From the NCBI GenBank assembly GCA_031277615.1, contig JAITMC010000018.1, positions 1-64,000 of the forward strand: a stretch of 64,000 nt of DNA. The letters are read 5' to 3'. This document shows, one piece after another, positions 17,508 to 26,187 of this stretch. Both the position numbers and the translations under genes were made by a program. The DNA comes from Chryseobacterium sp. (GTDB taxonomy: Bacteria > Bacteroidota > Bacteroidia > Flavobacteriales > Weeksellaceae). The notes under the pieces are model-generated. The model did not search any database and was not told the origin of the DNA. It saw nothing but the letters and a program-made list of their open reading frames with translations. Numbering within the stretch: position 1 is the first letter of the stretch; every line of letters begins with the position of its first letter.

Positions 17508-19049
17508 ATGTCAAAAAAAGCAATATTAGCAATCCTTGACGGATGGGGGCTGGGAATGAATCCGGACGTTTCAGCGATAGACAAAGCAGATACACCGTTT
17601 ATTGACAGCTGTTATAAAAAATTTCCGCACACCACACTTGAAGCCAGTGGCCTTGCAGTAGGACTTCCGGCCGGGCAGATGGGAAATTCCGAAGTAGGGC
17701 ATATGAATCTGGGTGCCGGAAGAGTTGTTTTCCAAAATCTGGTTAAACTTAATATGGCCGTGGAAAACGGAACCTTAGGGCAGGAGAAAGTCATTCAGGA
17801 TGCTTTTGAATACGCTAAAAAAGAAAATAAAAAAGTACACTTTATAGGATTGGTATCCAATGGAGGCGTACACTCACATATCAATCACCTGAAAGGTCTT
17901 CTTACCGCAGCTAAAGAATCAGGGCTGAACGAAAATGTTTTTGTTCATGCATTTACAGACGGAAGAGACTGTGATCCGCATTCAGGATTAGGCTTTATTG
18001 AAGAGTTGCAGAAGCATATGGAAGCTACAACAGGGAAACTGGCTACGATTGTAGGACGTTATTATGCCATGGACAGAGATAAAAGATGGGAGCGTGTAAA
18101 ATTAGCATATGATGCCCTTGTAGAAGGAGTTGGACTTCAGACTACCGATGCCGTAGCAGCCATTAAAGCTTCCTATGATCAGAATGTAACCGATGAATTC
18201 CTGAAACCGATCATTATGGTCAATACAACCGCCACCGGAAATGTGGTGCCTGTAGCGAAGATCATTGATAATGATGTGGTGATCTGTTTTAATTTCCGTA
18301 CCGACAGAGGCCGGGAAATTACAGAAGTATTATCCCAGAAAGACTTCCCGGAATTCTTTATGCGTAAGCTGAACCTTTATTACGTAACCCTTACCAATTA
18401 CGACAAAACATTCCAGAATGTACAGGTTGTTTTTGACGAAGAAGTATTGAAAGATACGATGGGAGAAGTACTGGAAAAAAACGGTAAAACCCAGATCAGA
18501 ATAGCGGAAACAGAAAAATATCCTCACGTTACGTTCTTCTTTTCCGGAGGCCGGGAAAAAGAATTCAATGGGGAGAGGAGATTGTTGTGTCCAAGTCCGA
18601 AAGACGTTCCTACATATGACCTGAAGCCCGAAATGTCCGCTTATGATATTACCAATGCTATTGTTCCGGAGCTGGAAAACGGAACTGCGGATTTTGTGTG
18701 TTTAAATTTCGCCAATACTGATATGGTAGGACATACCGGTGTTTTTGAAGCAGCGGTAAAAGCAGCTGAAACAGTGGATAAATGTATTGAAAGAGTGGCA
18801 ACAGCAGCCTATGAAAACGGATATGCCGTGTTCATTCTGGCAGATCACGGAAACTCCGATGTGATGATCAACCCGGATGGAACACCCAATACCCAGCATT
18901 CTACCAACCTGGTTCCTTTTATCGTGATGGATAAAGACCACACCTGGAATCTGCAGCCTGGCAAACTGGGCGACGTGGCACCTACCATTCTGAAGGTAAT
19001 GGGAGTGGAAATTCCGGAGGTCATGACAGGAAATATTTTAGTTAGCTAA
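17508..19049 (+). CDS. gpmI: 2,3-bisphosphoglycerate-independent phosphoglycerate mutase
   Basis: This 513-residue enzyme interconverts 3- and 2-phosphoglycerate in glycolysis and gluconeogenesis with two manganese ions. It belongs to the alkaline phosphatase superfamily. Visible motifs are LDGWG (10-14), the catalytic Ser61 in MGNSEVGHMN, HAFTDGRDCDP, NFRTDRGRE, and the metal-binding NFANTDMVGHTG and DHGNSD near the C-terminus. Length matches the family (about 510). Cytoplasmic housekeeping gene, monocistronic, with a hairpin terminator just downstream. Confidence 0.97.
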   Translation: MSKKAILAILDGWGLGMNPDVSAIDKADTPFIDSCYKKFPHTTLEASGLAVGLPAGQMGNSEVGHMNLGAGRVVFQNLVKLNMAVENGTLGQEKVIQDAFEYAKKENKKVHFIGLVSNGGVHSHINHLKGLLTAAKESGLNENVFVHAFTDGRDCDPHSGLGFIEELQKHMEATTGKLATIVGRYYAMDRDKRWERVKLAYDALVEGVGLQTTDAVAAIKASYDQNVTDEFLKPIIMVNTTATGNVVPVAKIIDNDVVICFNFRTDRGREITEVLSQKDFPEFFMRKLNLYYVTLTNYDKTFQNVQVVFDEEVLKDTMGEVLEKNGKTQIRIAETEKYPHVTFFFSGGREKEFNGERRLLCPSPKDVPTYDLKPEMSAYDITNAIVPELENGTADFVCLNFANTDMVGHTGVFEAAVKAAETVDKCIERVATAAYENGYAVFILADHGNSDVMINPDGTPNTQHSTNLVPFIVMDKDHTWNLQPGKLGDVAPTILKVMGVEIPEVMTGNILVS

Positions 19050-19070
19050 AATGCAATAATAATGTAAAAA

Positions 19071-19106
19071 AAATGCCGTTATATAATTGTATGTCGGCAT
19101 TTTTTT
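19071..19106 (+). terminator. Rho-independent terminator after gpmI
   Basis: AAATGCCG (19071-19078) pairs with CGGCATTT (19095-19102) across a 16-base loop. T residues run to 19106. Confidence 0.75.
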
Positions 19107-19203
19107 ATGATTTATGTCAGACATGATATGAGTTGCATACTTTATTATGCGATAAATAATAAATAAATCATATCTTTGCTGTTTAAAAATTAATAGAGTT
19201 ACA

Positions 19204-20181
19204 ATGTATCAAAAGCTTGTTAGGAAAGAAGTAATGGGAATTCTGGAAAAGGAAGTAGGTTCTTTTCTTGAAAAATTTTTAACGCCGATCGAAAAGATCT
19301 GGCAGCCTTCAGACATGCTTCCGGATCCTTCAAGCGACGATTTTAAACATGATCTGGAAGAAATCCAGACCTTTGCCCGTGAGATGCCTTACGATCTTTT
19401 TGTAACCCTGATCGGAGACTGTATTACAGAAGAAGCTTTGCCTTCCTATGAATCGTGGCTGATGGGGGTAGACGGAGTGAACCAGGAAGAAAGCGTAGGC
19501 TGGGTAAACTGGGTAAGAGCATGGACAGCCGAAGAAAACAGACACGGAGACCTGCTGAATAAATACCTTTACCTTTGCGGAAGAGTGAATATGAGAGAAG
19601 TGGAGATCACCACTCAATACCTGATTAATGACGGTTTCGACCTGGGAACAAGCATGGACCCTTACAGAAACTTTGTATACACAAGCTTCCAGGAAACGGC
19701 TACCAACATCTCTCACCGTAGAGTAGGAACACTGGCCAAACAGTCCGGGAACGGAAAACTAGCCAAAATGTGTGGTGTAATTGCCGCTGATGAAGCCAGA
19801 CACGCAAAAGCATACAAACATTTCGTAACAAAAATCCTTGAAATTGATCCTTCGGAAATGATTCTTGCCTTTGAAGATATGATGCGCAAGAAAATTGTAA
19901 TGCCTGCCCACCTGATGAGACAGTCCGGGCAGAAAGCAGGAGAGCTTTGGGGACATTTCTCAGATGCTGCCCAGAGATGCATGGTGTATACAGGCCAGGA
20001 TTACATCAATATACTGAAAGACCTGTTGGATGAATGGAAGATTGAGCACGTAAAAGGTCTTACGGAAAAAGCTGAAAAAGCCCAGGAATATTTAATGAAA
20101 CTGCCTGCAAGATTACAGAAAATCACAGACAGGGTTTCCACACCGGATCTTCAGTTTCAGTTCAACTGGGTAAAAAGTTAG
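19204..20181 (+). CDS. Acyl-ACP desaturase
   Basis: A 325-residue soluble di-iron enzyme of the plant-type stearoyl-ACP desaturase family, which inserts a double bond into acyl chains carried on acyl carrier protein. The two iron motifs are EENRH (E111 and H114) in the first half and ADEARHAKAY about 85 residues later. The TAEENRHGDLL and GVIAADEARH contexts are typical. It is cytoplasmic and contributes to membrane lipid fluidity. It is a single gene with TATCTTTG (19171-19178), a -7-like element, upstream and a terminator downstream. Confidence 0.93.
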   Translation: MYQKLVRKEVMGILEKEVGSFLEKFLTPIEKIWQPSDMLPDPSSDDFKHDLEEIQTFAREMPYDLFVTLIGDCITEEALPSYESWLMGVDGVNQEESVGWVNWVRAWTAEENRHGDLLNKYLYLCGRVNMREVEITTQYLINDGFDLGTSMDPYRNFVYTSFQETATNISHRRVGTLAKQSGNGKLAKMCGVIAADEARHAKAYKHFVTKILEIDPSEMILAFEDMMRKKIVMPAHLMRQSGQKAGELWGHFSDAAQRCMVYTGQDYINILKDLLDEWKIEHVKGLTEKAEKAQEYLMKLPARLQKITDRVSTPDLQFQFNWVKS

Positions 20182-20208
20182 TCAACATAATCATTAAATT
20201 ATAAAACT

Positions 20209-20239
20209 AAGAGTGTCATCGTTTTTTGGCACTCTTTTT
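20209..20239 (+). terminator. Rho-independent terminator after the desaturase
   Basis: AAGAGTGTC (20209-20217) pairs with GGCACTCTT (20228-20236), followed by T residues. Its loop overlaps the -33 box of the next gene. Confidence 0.8.
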
Positions 20240-20253
20240 ATTTCTTATCTTTG
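20225..20253 (+). promoter_or_regulatory. Bacteroidetes-type promoter for the HAD-like gene
   Basis: TTTG at 20225-20228 and TATCTTTG at 20246-20253 match both boxes with a 17-base spacer. The ATG at 20274 is 20 bases downstream, which supports that start over an in-frame upstream ATG at 20226. Confidence 0.5.
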
Positions 20254-20273
20254 CAAAGCTAAAAAAGAACAGA

Positions 20274-20705
20274 ATGTTAAATAATAAAAAAATTGCTGTT
20301 GACTTTGACGGAACTATTGTAGACGACGCATATCCGGCAATTGGGAAAGCGAAGATTTTCGCTTTTGAAACCTTAAGGAGACTTCAGGCTGAAGGCTACC
20401 GACTTATTCTTTGGACCTACAGACACGGAAAGACATTGGATGAAGCTGTAGAATTCTGCAGACAGAACGGGATTGAATTCTATGCTGTGAACTCCAGTTT
20501 TGAAGGCGAGGTTTTTGATTCAGAGACGCAATCCAGAAAACTGGATGCAGACTGGTTTATCGACGACAGGAACTTAGGCGGATTTCCGGGATGGGGAGAA
20601 ATCTATAACATCATTCAGGAAAGAATAGAATTCCGTGTAGAAGGAAAAGAAGTTCTGGCTTATTCCAAGCTGAAAAAAGAAAAGAAAAAAGGTCTTTTCT
20701 GGTAG
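20274..20705 (+). CDS. HAD-like hydrolase (BT0820 type)
   Basis: A 143-residue protein starting MLNNKKIAVDFDGTIVDD. The DFDGT motif is the nucleophile loop of haloacid dehalogenase-like phosphatases. Later landmarks are LILWTYRHGKTLDEA (motif II region) and DWFIDDRNLGG (motif IV acids). It has no cap domain and matches the small Bacteroidetes group typified by BT0820. The substrate is unknown. The ATG at 20274 is chosen because the promoter lies between it and the upstream in-frame ATG. The Lys-rich C-terminus is normal for the group. Confidence 0.8.
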   Translation: MLNNKKIAVDFDGTIVDDAYPAIGKAKIFAFETLRRLQAEGYRLILWTYRHGKTLDEAVEFCRQNGIEFYAVNSSFEGEVFDSETQSRKLDADWFIDDRNLGGFPGWGEIYNIIQERIEFRVEGKEVLAYSKLKKEKKKGLFW

Positions 20706-20789
20706 AAAATACAAATAACAATAGAGCGGCGGCAGTCATCCACTAGAGATTGTCATACCGTTACATTAATACATTGGTAAATTAAAACA

Positions 20790-21599
20790 ATGATTCAATT
20801 AAAATCAATAGAGGAACTCCGCCTGATGAAGGAGAGTGCAAGACTGGTTTCCAAAACACTGGGAATGCTTGCCAAAGAAATTAAACCGGGGATCAATACT
20901 TTATATCTTGATAAATTAGCCCACGACTTTATCAAAGACCATGGCGCAGAACCTGCATTTTTAGGATACGGAGGTTTCCCGAACTCTTTATGTATCTCTC
21001 CGAACGAACAGGTTGTTCACGGTTTTCCCAATAAAGACATTGTAAAAGAAGGAGATGTTCTTTCAGTAGACTGTGGCGTAATTCTGAACGGTTTTGTAGG
21101 AGATCATGCCTATACTTTTGAAATCGGGGAAGTGAAACCGGAAGTGAAAAAAATGCTTCAGGTAACCAAAGAATCCCTTTACAAAGGAATCGCGCAATGT
21201 GTGAGAGGAAAAAGAATCGGGGATATTTCCCACGCGATCCAGTCACATTGCGAAAAAGAAGGCTATGGCGTTGTGAGAGAATTGGTAGGACATGGTTTGG
21301 GAAGAAAGATGCACGAAGATCCACAGGTTCCCAATTACGGAAGACAGGGAAGCGGAAAAGTCATTAAGGACGGTCTGGCTATCGCCATCGAGCCGATGAT
21401 TAACCTCGGAACCGAAAAAGTAAAATTCCATAATGACGGATGGACGGTAACAACGCTGGATAACCTGCCTTCAGCTCATTTTGAACATGATGTAGCGGTA
21501 ATCAACGGTAAGCCGGTCCTGCTTTCTACTTTCCAGTATGTATATGAAGCGCTGGGTATTGAAAGTGATGAAGAAAAGCCATTCCAATTGGATTTTTAA
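20790..21599 (+). CDS. map: Methionine aminopeptidase, type I
   Basis: This 269-residue cytoplasmic metalloenzyme removes N-terminal Met from new proteins. All five metal ligands are visible: the Asp pair in SVDCGVILNGFVGDHAYTF, His in GHGLGRKMHEDP, Glu in IAIEPMINLG and Glu in AHFEHDVAVING. Length is typical. The stop codon overlaps the ATG of the following methyltransferase (TAATG), so the two are translationally coupled. Confidence 0.96.
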   Translation: MIQLKSIEELRLMKESARLVSKTLGMLAKEIKPGINTLYLDKLAHDFIKDHGAEPAFLGYGGFPNSLCISPNEQVVHGFPNKDIVKEGDVLSVDCGVILNGFVGDHAYTFEIGEVKPEVKKMLQVTKESLYKGIAQCVRGKRIGDISHAIQSHCEKEGYGVVRELVGHGLGRKMHEDPQVPNYGRQGSGKVIKDGLAIAIEPMINLGTEKVKFHNDGWTVTTLDNLPSAHFEHDVAVINGKPVLLSTFQYVYEALGIESDEEKPFQLDF

Positions 21600-22366
21600 T
21601 GAAAAAAGTAACGAAACTTTTACTCAATAAAATTCCGCGTCCGGTGCTTATTCAGATGAGCATCTGGGCGAGACCTCTTATTTACCAGTTTTTTAAAGGA
21701 GATCAATTCGTGGATCCTATTGACGGAAGATCCTATCGTAAATTTCTTCCCTACGGATATGGGAAGCAAAGAGAAAATGCACTTTCTCCGGGAACGTTAA
21801 GTCTGGAGAGGCACCGCCAGATGTGGCTCTATCTTCAGAATGAAACCGATTTCTTCATTAAGAATGCCAAAGTGCTCCATATTGCTCCTGAACAGGAATT
21901 TCTCAGGAAATTCAAAATGATGAAAAACCTGAACTATATTTCTGCAGACCTGTTTTCGCCGATTGTAGATGTAAAAGCAGATATCCTTGATCTCCCTTTT
22001 CCGGATGAAAGCTTTGATATCGTTTTCTGCAATCATGTCCTTGAGCATATTGAAGATGATGCCAAAGCCATGAGTGAACTCTACAGGGTGATGAAGCCCG
22101 GCGGCTGGGGAATCTTTCAGGTTCCTATGAAAAACTCGTTGGAAAAGACTTATGAGGATTTTTCGATCAAAGATCCCAAAGAGCGTCAGAAACATTTCGG
22201 CCAATATGATCATGTTCGCTGGTACGGTATGGATTATTTCGACCGTCTCAGAAAAGCCGGCTTTGAAACCGAACCGAATTTTTACTCAAGAAAATTCTCC
22301 GATGAGGAAATAAAAAAATACGGGCTGATGTATAATGAAATCCTGCCTGTCGTTTTCAAAAAATAA
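21599..22366 (+). CDS. Class I SAM-dependent methyltransferase
   Basis: A 255-residue protein with a class I methyltransferase core. Motif I is VLHIAPEQEF instead of the usual Gly-rich loop, followed by LNYISADLFSP. The acidic/post-I segment is ILDLPFPDESFDIVFCNHVLEHI, and motif III is MKPGGWGIFQVPM. It most resembles small methyltransferase-11-type proteins. The substrate cannot be assigned. It is co-transcribed with map, overlapping by one base. Confidence 0.85.
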   Translation: MKKVTKLLLNKIPRPVLIQMSIWARPLIYQFFKGDQFVDPIDGRSYRKFLPYGYGKQRENALSPGTLSLERHRQMWLYLQNETDFFIKNAKVLHIAPEQEFLRKFKMMKNLNYISADLFSPIVDVKADILDLPFPDESFDIVFCNHVLEHIEDDAKAMSELYRVMKPGGWGIFQVPMKNSLEKTYEDFSIKDPKERQKHFGQYDHVRWYGMDYFDRLRKAGFETEPNFYSRKFSDEEIKKYGLMYNEILPVVFKK

Positions 22367-22367
22367 T

Positions 22368-22397
22368 AAAACCGTCTTCCATTGTGAAGACGGTTTT
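22368..22397. terminator. Bidirectional terminator
   Basis: AAAACCGTCTTC (22368-22379) and GAAGACGGTTTT (22386-22397) form a perfect 12-base stem with a 6-base loop between convergent genes. The A and T ends allow termination on both strands. Confidence 0.88.
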
Positions 22398-22417
22398 ATC
22401 TTAATAGATAGAAGTGT

Positions 22418-23125
22418 TTATTCTTTTATAAATGAAGAAGGCTTGTGGTTTTCAACACTCAGAATGTATTGCCCTTTCGGGAGACTTTCTGTTTTAATGT
22501 TGAGCTTTTCTTCATTGCTTATCGTTTCATAAACCAGCTTCCCCTGCATATCGAAAATTCTGACAGGAAGACCTTTTGGAATATTTTCCACAGACAGATC
22601 TGCTTTTACAGGATTAGGATATGTTTTGAAAACATTTTTTACCGGTTTTGTCTCTTTTGTTGCCAGATATGAGTTGTTATAATAGATCTGGTTTCCATTA
22701 GTCGGATTGGTTACAATTAATGTATTTCCGGATCCGTTGGATATAATCTCGTAGTTAAACGTACTTCCTGCTGCTGGATAAGTGGAAAAAAACATGTGTT
22801 TCACATCATAATCTGTTGCAGCGACCGCATTGCTGCCATCATATTCCGCTAGTGTACAGGCAGAACTGGATTTGGTAAAACTGTTGGTATTGGGAATAAA
22901 AGTAATACCCATCTGGCAGGTGTTGAAGTACCCTGAATTATATACTATATCTGATGTTCCCACCGTTCTGAAAGTAGAGGCAGCCGGGGGAAGATCCATT
23001 ACCGGAGTGATGATCGTCTGCCCGTTGATTACCATTTTGGAAATATACCAGCTGTTGCTGAAAAGTTCCTGATTCTGGGCAAACAAAAGGCTGTTTGCAA
23101 ATAAAAACAGTAAATATTTTCTCAT
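22418..23125 (-). CDS. Secreted protein with T9SS type A sorting domain
   Basis: A 235-residue protein with a signal peptide (MRKYLLFLFANSLLFAQ). A roughly 130-residue beta-rich domain follows (LFSNSWYISKMVINGQ, CQMGITFIPNTNSF), similar in style to lipocalin-like small proteins of Flavobacteria. The C-terminal 70 residues are a T9SS type A domain (TYPNPVKADLSVENI ... YILSVENHK). It is therefore an outer-membrane-translocated cargo, anchored or released at the surface. Function unknown. Convergent with the methyltransferase gene. Confidence 0.8.
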   Translation of the reverse strand: MRKYLLFLFANSLLFAQNQELFSNSWYISKMVINGQTIITPVMDLPPAASTFRTVGTSDIVYNSGYFNTCQMGITFIPNTNSFTKSSSACTLAEYDGSNAVAATDYDVKHMFFSTYPAAGSTFNYEIISNGSGNTLIVTNPTNGNQIYYNNSYLATKETKPVKNVFKTYPNPVKADLSVENIPKGLPVRIFDMQGKLVYETISNEEKLNIKTESLPKGQYILSVENHKPSSFIKE

Positions 23126-23169
23126 GTTTTAGTTTTTACTAAAGATAAGAAAATTAATAATATTCTTAC

Positions 23170-23508
23170 TTATGAATGAGAAACAGCTTTTAAACCTACC
23201 ACAGAACCGATCAGGGTAATAATAAAGAATATTCTCCAGAAGCTTACCGGATCCTTAAAAAAGAAAATCCCCATCAGAGCGGTTCCTACAGCACCAATTC
23301 CGGTCCATACTGCATAAGCAGTTCCCATAGGCAAAGTCTGTGTTGCTTTGATCAGCAGAACCATACTGATCGTCATGGTGATCAGAAAACCTGTATACCA
23401 GAGATACATTTCAGTTCCGGAAGTTTCTTTAGCCTTTCCCAGGCAGGATGCGAAGGCCACTTCAAACAAGCCGGCGATGATTAAAATAATCCAATTCATT
23501 GTCTTCAA
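23170..23508 (-). CDS. SMR-family small multidrug efflux protein
   Basis: A 112-residue inner-membrane protein with four transmembrane helices. The essential Glu of the first helix is E16 in IIAGLFEVAFASCLGKAK. Helix 3 contains GTAYAVWTGIGAVGTALMG, the SMR signature. SMR dimers exchange protons for quaternary cations or guanidinium; the subtype is not clear. It is preceded by a minisatellite and lies near a Crp/Fnr gene on the same strand, though the gap is large for one transcript. Confidence 0.9.
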   Translation of the reverse strand: MKTMNWIILIIAGLFEVAFASCLGKAKETSGTEMYLWYTGFLITMTISMVLLIKATQTLPMGTAYAVWTGIGAVGTALMGIFFFKDPVSFWRIFFIITLIGSVVGLKAVSHS

Positions 23509-23992
23509 TTTTTACATTGCAAATTTCAGCATTTGAAAAGAAAAACTATTTTACAATTGTTAAAAAATGTTTTTTTGGATGGAAGATGGGTGAGGGAAGA
23601 TGGAGGTTGATATTAGTCGTTTAATAGTAGGTAGCTATCCTTTATACTTGTTAAAAAATGTTTTTTGGATGGAAGATGGGTGAGGGAAGATGGAGGTTGG
23701 TATTAGTCGTTTAATAGTAGGTAGCTATCCTTTACACTTGTTTTTTTGGATGGGAGTGGGGTGAGGGAAGATGGAGGTTGGTATTAGTCGTTTAATAGTA
23801 GGTAGCTATCCTTTACACTTGTTAAAAAATGTTTTTTTGGAGGGGAGTGGGGTGAGGGAAGATGGATGTTAATATTAGTCGTTTAATAATAAGTAGCTAT
23901 TCTTTACAGTTGGGAGAAAATTAATATAAAAGGAATTAATATTCTTTTACAGAGATTAATGTCTTCCCTCTTCCGGCATCCATCTTCCTTTC
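23509..23992. other. Repeat-filled intergenic region
   Basis: Apart from the four-copy minisatellite, the 3' end holds CCCTCTTCCGGCATCC (23966-23981), found again at 32320-32335 in the same position relative to a minus-strand stop codon. No gene is seen. Confidence 0.6.
23557..23909 (+). repeat. Four-copy 81-91 bp minisatellite
   Basis: Four tandem units start at 23557, 23648, 23738 and 23819, each beginning TTGTT or TTGTTAAAAAATG. Each unit has a G-rich block (GGTGAGGGAAGATGGA) followed by ATTAGTCGTTTAAT and GGTAGCTATCCTTTA. The third unit lacks about nine bases of the poly-A/T start. Copies differ by a few substitutions. There are no spacers and no coding frame, so this is not CRISPR. It fills the gap between the SMR and Crp/Fnr genes. 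Confidence 0.9.
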
Positions 23993-24556
23993 TTACTTTA
24001 TTTCTGCCCGGATTCTGCTCAGGCTGACCTGTGTGATCCCCAGATAGGAAGCAATGTGACCCAGCTGAACTCTTTTCAGCAGATCCGGGCTGTAGGTGAT
24101 CAGGTCTTTATATCTTTCGAGGGATGTTTTAAACTGTCTTGAAATAATCAGCTCCTCAGATTTGATCATCTCAGACTCTGCGAGCTTTCTGCCCCAGTTG
24201 GCAATATGAATATCTTCATTGAAAAGAGTTTTGAGACTTTCTGTTTCCAACCGGTAAAGGTCGCAATCTTCCAGAAGCTCTATGCTTTCATAGCCGGGTT
24301 TGTCTTCAACGTAACTTTTCATTGAAATAACGGTTTGTCCTTCACTTCCGAACCAGAACGTAATATCGTTGTCTGCTGTAGTGGCATAAGCCCGGGCAAT
24401 CCCTTTCCGGATAAAATAAACATAGGGAATGATCTTATCCGCCTCCATAAGGCAGAAATGTTTAGGATAGGTAACCTCCGTGATATGTTGCTTTAAACTG
24501 GCCTTTGATGCCTCGGGAAGAACATATATGCGGTCGAGAATCTGGTCTATATTCAT
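23993..24556 (-). CDS. Crp/Fnr-family transcription regulator
   Basis: A 187-residue regulator. Residues 1-120 form a cyclic-nucleotide-binding-like beta-roll (YPKHFCLMEADKIIPYVYFIRKG and FWFGSEGQTVISM). The C-terminal helix-turn-helix is compressed (HIASYLGITQVSLSRIRAEI), a form common in Bacteroidetes. Fnr iron-sulfur Cys residues and the classical cAMP-binding residues are not evident, so the effector is unknown. Targets may include the nearby SMR pump, but this is inference. Confidence 0.88.
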   Translation of the reverse strand: MNIDQILDRIYVLPEASKASLKQHITEVTYPKHFCLMEADKIIPYVYFIRKGIARAYATTADNDITFWFGSEGQTVISMKSYVEDKPGYESIELLEDCDLYRLETESLKTLFNEDIHIANWGRKLAESEMIKSEELIISRQFKTSLERYKDLITYSPDLLKRVQLGHIASYLGITQVSLSRIRAEIK

Positions 24557-24575
24557 AAAAAAGAATTCTGGTTGT

Positions 24576-24607
24576 CAAAAATATCAGTTTTAGCCTATGC
24601 AATACAA
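24576..24607 (-). promoter_or_regulatory. Promoter for the Crp/Fnr gene
   Basis: On the minus strand TATTTTTG (complement of 24576-24583) matches the -7 box. TTG (complement of 24605-24607) lies 21 bases further upstream. This leaves a leader of about 14 bases before the ATG at 24556. Confidence 0.4.
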
Positions 24608-24658
24608 TAAAACGGCTTCATTTTTTTCAAAGGAACAATAACGGACTCTTCCTGTGGA

Positions 24659-24683
24659 CGGTATCAGCGAATACCGCTTTTTT
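24659..24683 (+). terminator. Orphan terminator-like hairpin upstream of era
   Basis: CGGTAT (24659-24664) and ATACCG (24671-24676) form a stem with a 6-base loop, followed by CTTTTTTC. No plus-strand gene lies upstream; the flanking gene runs the other way. It may end a short untranslated transcript or block readthrough into era. Confidence 0.55.
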
Positions 24684-24756
24684 CATTCTAAAATTGGAGA
24701 TAAACCATGAAGACCGGTTTTGTTTTACTAACTTTGCAGTTCGTAATATTATTTTT

Positions 24757-25632
24757 ATGCATAAAGCAGGATTTGTAAATATAGTCGGAAAGCCTAATGC
24801 CGGAAAATCTACTCTTTTGAATCAATTAATGGGGGAGAAGCTGGCTATTGTAACCCAAAAGGCCCAGACAACCCGTCACAGAATTTTTGGAATTTATAAT
24901 GAAGATGATCTCCAGATCGTTTTTTCTGATACTCCGGGAGTATTGGACCCGAAATACGGACTTCAGGAAAAGATGATGGACTTTGTAAAGGATTCTCTGC
25001 AGGACGCCGATGTGTTCCTGTTTATTGTGGATGTGACTGATAAAGCAGAACCTTCAGAATTTCTGATTGACAAACTGAATAAAATCCCCGTTCCTGTACT
25101 TCTTCTTCTGAATAAAGTAGACCAGACCGATCAGGCTGGCCTTGAAAAACTGGTGGAATTATGGCATGAAAGAATTCCTAAAGCAGAGATCCTTCCTATT
25201 TCCGCATTGAATGCCTTTAATACCGAAATTATTCTTCCCAAATTAAAATCATTACTGCCGGAAAACCCGCCTTACTACGAAAAAGATCAGTTCACCGACA
25301 AACCGGAAAGATTTTTTGTAAACGAGGCCATCCGTGAAAAGATCCTTCTGAATTATGATAAAGAAATTCCTTATTCTGTAGAAGTTGTTACCGAGCAGTT
25401 CAAAGAAAAAGAAGGAATTATCTTCATAGATTCTATTATCTACGTAGAAAGAGATACCCAGAAAGGAATTATTATCGGTCATAAAGGGGAAGCCATCAAG
25501 AAAGTGGGAACAGAAGCAAGACTGGATCTTGAAAAGTTCTTTGGCAAGAAGATCCATCTGAATTTATTCGTGAAAGTAAAAAAAGACTGGCGTAAAAACG
25601 ACAGAGATCTTAAAAATTTCGGCTACAGATAA
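24757..25632 (+). CDS. era: GTPase Era
   Basis: A 291-residue ribosome-assembly GTPase that binds 16S rRNA near its 3' end. G-domain motifs are GKPNAGKST (G1), FSDTPGV (G3) and NKVDQ (G4). The C-terminal KH domain carries IIGHKGEAIKKVG. The ATG at 24757 (MHKAGFVNIVGK) matches the family start. An in-frame ATG 63 bases upstream lies before the likely -7 element TAACTTTG (24729-24736) and is rejected. Confidence 0.96.
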   Translation: MHKAGFVNIVGKPNAGKSTLLNQLMGEKLAIVTQKAQTTRHRIFGIYNEDDLQIVFSDTPGVLDPKYGLQEKMMDFVKDSLQDADVFLFIVDVTDKAEPSEFLIDKLNKIPVPVLLLLNKVDQTDQAGLEKLVELWHERIPKAEILPISALNAFNTEIILPKLKSLLPENPPYYEKDQFTDKPERFFVNEAIREKILLNYDKEIPYSVEVVTEQFKEKEGIIFIDSIIYVERDTQKGIIIGHKGEAIKKVGTEARLDLEKFFGKKIHLNLFVKVKKDWRKNDRDLKNFGYR

Positions 25633-25698
25633 ACTAAAAACACCGGAAATCCCGTTGTATTAAAAGATTTTTATTACCTTAGTCTAAATTTTTAGTAG

Positions 25699-26127
25699 AT
25701 GAACTATTTAAACTCAAATTCCAGCTCAGTACCTAAAGATCTTGTTTTATTAGTAGTGAGAGTATTCATAGGTTTTGCCATGCTGTCTCATGGATTCCCT
25801 AAACTTCAGATGCTTATAGGAGGCGAAAAAATTGAATTTTTCAACTTTATCGGGTTAGGTCCTCAGATCTCCCTGATCCTCACGGTCTTTGCTGAATTTG
25901 TTTGTTCAATACTTTTGATACTGGGGCTTTTTACAAGAGTTTCTTTAGGATTCCTGATCTTTACCATGATCATGGCTGCTTTTGTTGTACACGGAGCTGA
26001 TCCTTTTGAAAAAAGAGAAATGAGCCTGATCTATCTGTCCGTATACCTTTTACTGATGGTATTCGGAGCAGGAAAAGTATCGGTAGATCATATGATAGAA
26101 AAAAGAAAGCGAGCTTCAGACTGGTAG
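25699..26127 (+). CDS. DoxX-family membrane protein
   Basis: A 142-residue inner-membrane protein with four predicted helices. It contains the DoxX signature region VRVFIGFAMLSHGFPKLQML and a conserved acidic/His segment around FVVHGADPFEKREMSL. DoxX proteins are linked to thiosulfate oxidation in archaea, but in most bacteria their role is unsettled, with some evidence for redox homeostasis. It lies 66 bases after era, ends at a clear terminator, and may be read from the same promoter. Confidence 0.85.
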   Translation: MNYLNSNSSSVPKDLVLLVVRVFIGFAMLSHGFPKLQMLIGGEKIEFFNFIGLGPQISLILTVFAEFVCSILLILGLFTRVSLGFLIFTMIMAAFVVHGADPFEKREMSLIYLSVYLLLMVFGAGKVSVDHMIEKRKRASDW

Positions 26128-26154
26128 ACCAGCAAAGCTTAATACAATGATAAT

Positions 26155-26187
26155 AAGGCTGTTTCACCCGATGGAACAGCCTTTTTT
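26155..26187 (+). terminator. Rho-independent terminator after doxX
   Basis: AAGGCTGTT (26155-26163) pairs with AACAGCCTT (26175-26183), followed by T residues to 26187. Confidence 0.87.

Noticed and set aside
20226-20273. Upstream ATG of the HAD-like gene
   Set aside because: It lies within the terminator loop and before the promoter -7 box, so the transcript would not include it.
23557-23909. CRISPR array
   Set aside because: The repeats are contiguous 81-91 base units without unique spacers, and no cas gene is nearby; it is a minisatellite.
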